Position numbers and translations under genes: made by a program
The notes under the pieces: generated by a model
Seen by the model: only the letters and a program-made list of their open reading frames with translations
Databases searched by the model: none
Told to the model about the DNA's origin: nothing
Shown: piece after piece, positions 59,675-64,000 of the stretch
Layout of the letters: every line of letters starts with the position of its first letter
Numbering within the stretch: position 1 is the first letter of the stretch
DNA from: Tritrichomonas musculus
Lineage: Eukaryota > Parabasalia > Tritrichomonadida > Tritrichomonadidae
Reading direction: 5' to 3'
Assembly (NCBI GenBank): GCA_039105265.1
Contig: JAPFFF010000087.1
Coordinates: 47,774-111,773, forward strand
DNA: 64,000 nucleotides

Positions 59675-61425
59675 AGAACTGCAGTTGAATCATCAGATGC
59701 AACGAGAACTGCAGTTGAATCATCAGATTCAACGAGAACTGCAGTTGAATCATCAGATGCAACGACAACTGCAGTTGAATCATCAGATGCAACGACAACT
59801 GCAGTTGAATCATCAGATGCAACGAGAACTGCAGTTGAATCATCAGATGCAACGAGAACTGCAGTTGAATCATCAGATGCAACGAGAACTGCAGTTGAAC
59901 CATCAGATTCAACGAGAACTGCAGTTGAATCATCAGATGCAACGAGAACTGCAGTTGAATCATCAGATGCAACGAGAACTGCAGTTTAATAATAAGATGC
60001 AACAAGAACTGCAGTTGAATCATCAGATGCAACGAGAACTGCAGTTGAATCATCAGATGCAACAAGAACTGCAGTTGAATCATCAGATGCAACGAGAACT
60101 GCAGTTGAATCATCAGATGCAGCGAGAACTGCAGTTTAATAATAAGATGAAACAAGAACTGCAGTTGAATCATCAGATGCAACGAGAACTGCAGTTGAAT
60201 CATCAGATGCAGCGAGAACTGCAGTTTAATAATAAGATGAAACAAGAACTGCAGTTGAATCATCAGATTCAACGAGAACTGCAGTTGAATCATCAGATGC
60301 AACGAGAACTGCAGTTGAATCATCAGATGCAACGAGAACTGCAGTTGAATCATCAGATGCAACGAGAACTGCAGTTGAATCATCAGATTCAACGAGAACT
60401 GCAGTTGAATCATCAGATGCAACGACAACTGCAGTTGAATCATAAGATTCAACGAGAACTGCAGTTGAATCATCTGATGCAACGAGAACTGCAGTTGAAT
60501 CATCAGATGCAACGAGAACTGCAGTTGAATCATCAGATTCAACGAGAACTGCAGTTGAATCATCAGATGCAACGAGAACTGCAGTTGAATCATCAGATTC
60601 AACGAGAACTGCAGTTGAATCATCAGATGCAACGACAACTGCAGTTGAATCATCAGATGCAACGACAACTGCAGTTGAATCATCAGATGCAACGAGAACT
60701 GCAGTTGAATCATCAGATGCAACGAGAACTGCAGTTGAATCATCAGATGCAACGAGAACTGCAGTTGAACCATCAGATTCAACGAGAACTGCAGTTGAAT
60801 CATCAGATGCAACGAGAACTGCAGTTGAATCATCAGATGCAACGAGAACTGCAGTTTAATAATAAGATGCAACAAGAACTGCAGTTGAATCATCAGATGC
60901 AACGAGAACTGCAGTTGAATCATCAGATGCAACAAGAACTGCAGTTGAATCATCAGATGCAACGAGAACTGCAGTTGAATCATCAGATGCAGCGAGAACT
61001 GCAGTTTAATAATAAGATGAAACAAGAACTGCAGTTGAATCATCAGATGCAACGAGAACTGCAGTTGAATCATCAGATGCAGCGAGAACTGCAGTTTAAT
61101 AATAAGATGAAACAAGAACTGCAGTTGAATCATCAGATTCAACGAGAACTGCAGTTGAATCATCAGATGCAACGAGAACTGCAGTTGAATCATCAGATGC
61201 AACGAGAACTGCAGTTGAATCATCAGATGCAACGAGAACTGCAGTTGAATCATCAGATTCAACGAGAACTGCAGTTGAATCATCAGATGCAACGACAACT
61301 GCAGTTGAATCATAAGATTCAACGAGAACTGCAGTTGAATCATCAGATGCAACGAGAACTGCAGTTGAATCATCAGATGCAACGAGAACTGCAGTTGAAT
61401 CATCAGATTCAACGAGAACTGCAGT
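59675..61425 (+). repeat. 870-bp tandem duplication in family B
   Basis: About 59,675-60,555 matches about 60,545-61,425. The AATAAGATGCAACAAG unit at 59,991 recurs at 60,861, and CATAAGATTC at 60,441 recurs at 61,311, both 870 bp (29 monomers) later. The rare CATCTGATG variant at 60,471 (also at 55,821 and 59,361) is replaced by CATCAGATG in the last copy, so the copies are not fully identical. Confidence 0.85.
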
Positions 61426-64000
61426 TTAATAATAAGATTCAACGAGAACTGCAGTTTAATAATAAGATGAAACAAGAACTGCAGTTGAATAATCAGATGC
61501 AACGAGAACTGCAGTTGAATCATCAGATTCAACGACAACTGCAGTTGAATCATCAGATTCAACGACAACTGCAGTTGAATCATCAGATTCAACGAGAACT
61601 GCAGTTGAATCATCAGATTCAACGAGAACTGCAGTTGAATCATCAGATGCAACGACAACTGCAGTTGAATCATCAGATTCAACGAGAACTGCAGTTGAAT
61701 CATCAGATGCAACGAGAACTGCAGTTGAATCATCAGATGCAACGACAACTGCAGTTGAATCATCAGATTCAACGAGAACTGCAGTTGAATCATCAGATGC
61801 AACGAGAACTGCAGTTGAATCATCAGATGCAACGAGAACTGCAGTTGAATCATCAGATTCAACGAGAACTGCAGTTGAATCATCAGATGCAACGAGAACT
61901 GTAGTTTAATAATAAGATTCAAAAAGAACTGCAGTTTAATCATAAGATTCAACGAGAACTGCAGTTTAATAATAAGATGAAACAAGAACTGCAGTTGAAT
62001 CATCAGATTCAACGAGAACTGCAGTTGAATCATCAGATGCAACGACAACTGCAGTTGAATCATCAGATTCAACGAGAACTGCAGTTGAATCATCAGATGC
62101 AACGAGAACTGCAGTTGAATCATCAGATGCAACGAGAACTGCAGTTGAATCATCAGATGCAACGAGAACTGCAGTTTAATCATAAGATTCAACGAGAACT
62201 GAAGTTTAATAATAAGATGAAACAAGAACTGCAGTTGAATCATCAGATGCAACGACAACTGCAGTTGAATCATCAGATGCAACGAGAACTGCAGTTGAAT
62301 CATCAGATGCAACGAGAACTGCAGTTGAATCATCAGATTCAACGACAACTGCAGTTGAATCATCAGATGCAACGAGAACTGCAGTTGAATCATCAGATGC
62401 AACAAGAACTGCAGTTGAATCATCAGATGCAACGAGAACTGCAGTTGAATCATCAGATTCAACGAGAACTGCAGTTGAATCATCAGATTCAACGAGAACT
62501 GCAGTTGAATCATCAGATGCAACGAGAACTGCAGTTGAATCATCAGATGAAACAAGAACTGCAGTTGAATCATCAGATTCAACGAGAACTGCAGTTGAAT
62601 CATCAGATTCAACGAGAACTGCAGTTGAATCATCAGATGCAACGAGAACTGCAGTTGAATCATCAGATGCAACGAGAACTGCAGTTGAATCATCAGATTC
62701 AACGAGAACTGCAGTTGAATCATCAGATGCAACGAGAACTGCAGTTGAATAATCAGATGCAACGAGAACTGCAGTTGAATCATCAGATGCAACGAGAACT
62801 GCAGTTGAATCATCAGATGCAACGACAACTGCAGTTGAATCATCAGATTCAACGAGAACTGCAGTTGAATCATCAGATGCAACGAGAACTGCAGTTGAAT
62901 CATCAGATGCAACGAGAACTGCAGTTGAATCATCAGATGCAACGAGAACTGCAGTTGAATCATCAGATTCAACGAGAACTGCAGTTGAATCATCAGATGC
63001 AACGAGAACTGCAGTTGAATCATCAGATGCAACGAGAACTGCAGTTGAATCATCAGATGCAACGAGAACTGCAGTTGAATCATCAGATTCAACGAGAACT
63101 GCAGTTGAATCATCAGATGCAACGACAACTGCAGTTGAATCATCAGATGCAACGAGAACTGCAGTTGAATCATCAGATGCAACGAGAACTGCAGTTGAAT
63201 CATCAGATGCAACGAGAACTGCAGTTGAATCATCAGATTCAACGACAACTGCAGTTGAATCATCAGATGCAACGAGAACTGCAGTTGAATCATCAGATGC
63301 AACGAGAACTGCAGTTTAATAATAAGATGCAACAAGAACTGCAGTTGAATCATCAGATGCAACGAGAACTGCAGTTGAATCATCAGATGCAACGAGAACT
63401 GCAGTTGAATCATCAGATGCAACGAGAACTGCAGTTGAATCATCAGATGCAACGAGAACTGCAGTTGAATCATCAGATGCAACGAGAACTGCAGTTGAAT
63501 CATCAGATGCAACGACAACTGCAGTTGAATCATCAGATGCAACGAGAACTGCAGTTGAATCATCAGATGCAACGAGAACTGCAGTTTAATAATAAGATGA
63601 AACAAGAACTGCAGTTGAATCATCAGATGCAACGAGAACTGCAGTTGAATCATCAGATGCAACGAGAACTGCAGTTGAATCATCAGATGCAACGAGAACT
63701 GCAGTTGAATCATCAGATGCAACGAGAACTGCAGTTGAATCATCAGATTCAACGAGAACTGCAGTTGAATCATCAGATGCAACGACAACTGCAGTTGAAT
63801 CATCAGATTCAACGAGAACTGCAGTTGAATCATCAGATGCAACGAGAACTGCAGTTGAATCATCAGATGCAACGAGAACTGCAGTTTAATCATAAGATGC
63901 AACGAGAACTGCAGTTGAATCATCAGATGCAACGAGAACTGCAGTTGAATCATCAGATGCAACGAGAACTGCAGTTGAATCATCAGATTCAACGAGAACT

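Larger units (their letters stand above)
57027..61904 (+). other. Open forward frame across family B; probably not a gene
   Basis: About 1,625 residues of the same LNHQMQRELQ-type repeat run from an ATG in a GATGAAACAAG unit to a TAG at 61,902-61,904. That stop lies in the second copy of the GTAGTTT block, so both TAGs of this frame come from one duplicated variant. The frame then reopens from an ATG at 61,977 and stays open to the window edge (about 674 codons seen). The absence of stops follows from the monomer and the lack of indels. Confidence 0.15.
56820..62335 (+). repeat. Paired GTAGTTT block, 4,950 bp apart in family B
   Basis: A rare run of units, GTAGTTTAATAATAAG followed by TTCAAAAAGAAC and later CTGAAGTTTAATAATAAG, occupies about 56,950-57,270 and again about 61,900-62,220, exactly 4,950 bp (165 monomers) apart. 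Flanking monomers match for roughly 100 bp on each side with a few differences. The CTGAAGTTT unit also occurs once at 54,311 without the GTAGTTT unit. These are the most diverged units of family B and make good anchors for aligning reads. Confidence 0.8.
53823..63992 (-). other. 10.2-kb open minus-strand frame; probably not a gene
   Basis: Read on the minus strand, one frame is free of stops for 10,170 bases and would give about 3,389 residues of a ten-residue repeat, LNLMIQLQFS with H/N, L/F and I/M variants. It ends inside the first family A monomer, where GATTAA reads as TAA on this strand. It has only a TTG at its start, and no unique N- or C-terminal domain, no promoter-like sequence and no identifiable splice signal. 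A 30-bp monomer with no stop in one frame, repeated without indels, gives such a frame automatically. The sequence resembles no protein I know. I record it because of its length. Confidence 0.2.
53833..64000 (+). repeat. Family B satellite array, exact 30-bp monomers
   Basis: About 339 monomers of exactly 30 bp run to the window end without a single visible length change; the phase at 53,851 is unchanged at 64,000. The typical unit starts GTTGAATCATCAGAT, continues GCAACGAG or TCAACGAG, and ends AACTGCA. Main variants are GATG versus GATT, CGAG versus CGAC, a CpG-less AACAAG, AGCGAG, and a diverged GTTTAATAATAAG or GTTTAATCATAAG 5' half. GC is near 43% and there is about one CpG per unit. CTGCAG spans almost every monomer join. 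Against the closest family A variant (GTTGAATC with GATTAAACTACAAC) it differs at about 4 of 30 positions. The array continues past the right edge, so its full size is unknown. Confidence 0.97.

Noticed and set aside
53805-63992. Giant repeat protein genes on either strand of family B
   Set aside because: Open frames follow from an indel-free 30-bp monomer without stops. They lack flanking domains and start context, and the differences are mostly amino-acid changing.
1-64000. CRISPR array
   Set aside because: Unit size and dyad are superficially similar, but there are no unique spacers, no leader and no cas genes; monomers abut directly.
1-64000. Centromere protein B box or telomere repeat
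   Set aside because: No TTCG...CGGG pattern and no TTAGGG-like, TTTAGGG-like or other G-rich telomere motif in either family.
1-64000. E-box (CAACTG, CAGCTG, CAATTG) and AP-1-like TGAATCA sites
   Set aside because: These short words recur in nearly every monomer and are expected from the repeat itself; TGAATCA also differs from the AP-1 consensus.
1-64000. Embedded transposon, retroelement, tRNA or rRNA gene
   Set aside because: Reading through line by line, I found no break in the monomer pattern large enough to hold one.
1-64000. Whole array as an assembly artefact
   Set aside because: Cannot be excluded without reads, but private substitutions in single copies and a five-monomer offset step argue against simple duplication of one contig.

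Overview
The whole 64 kb window is tandemly repeated DNA. I found no unique-sequence gene, RNA gene, transposon or CRISPR array. The array runs off both ends, so it is longer than 64 kb. Such a long, homogenised, low-GC minisatellite or satellite array points to a eukaryotic nuclear genome read through with long reads. Nothing here identifies the species.

There are two related monomer families. Family A (1 to about 53,832) is a mixture of 30- and 31-bp monomers, about 1,770 copies, near 33% GC. It has no CpG that I could see and a strong A+C bias on the + strand. Every length difference I checked comes from one site, AATTG (30 bp) versus AATTTG (31 bp). Family B (about 53,833 to 64,000) is about 339 monomers of exactly 30 bp with no visible indel, near 43% GC. 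It has about one CpG per monomer (AACGAG or AACGAC) and a PstI-type CTGCAG at almost every monomer join. The closest A and B variants differ at about 4 of 30 positions, so they share an ancestor. The switch between them is abrupt, within about 15 bp.

Family A has a multi-level higher-order structure. A marker monomer (AAGCTACAACTGAAATTG) recurs about 57 times, and its spacings (about 731, 788, 822, 852 and 395 bp, and others) repeat in blocks. These show large internal duplications: 3,405 bp (660-4,035 and 4,065-7,440), 3,716 bp offset (12.3-15.5 kb and 16.0-19.2 kb), 6,562 bp offset (22.2-28.5 kb and 28.75-35.1 kb), and an 8.63-8.78 kb offset (32.8-41.3 kb and 41.45-50.06 kb). A dispersed match at offset 11,908 bp also exists. 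Private variants travel with these blocks at exactly the predicted offsets. Family B shows smaller duplications of 360 and 870 bp and one at offset 4,950 bp.

The long open frames in family B arise because the monomer is a multiple of three and lacks stops in some frames. They include one minus-strand frame open for 10.2 kb. I do not call them genes. A frame reading V-E-P/S-S-D-S/A-(A/T)-T/R-T-A has a Ser/Thr/Ala-rich, mucin-like composition. It is the best, still speculative, candidate for a coding ancestor. All positions were read by eye and block edges carry about 30 bp of uncertainty.
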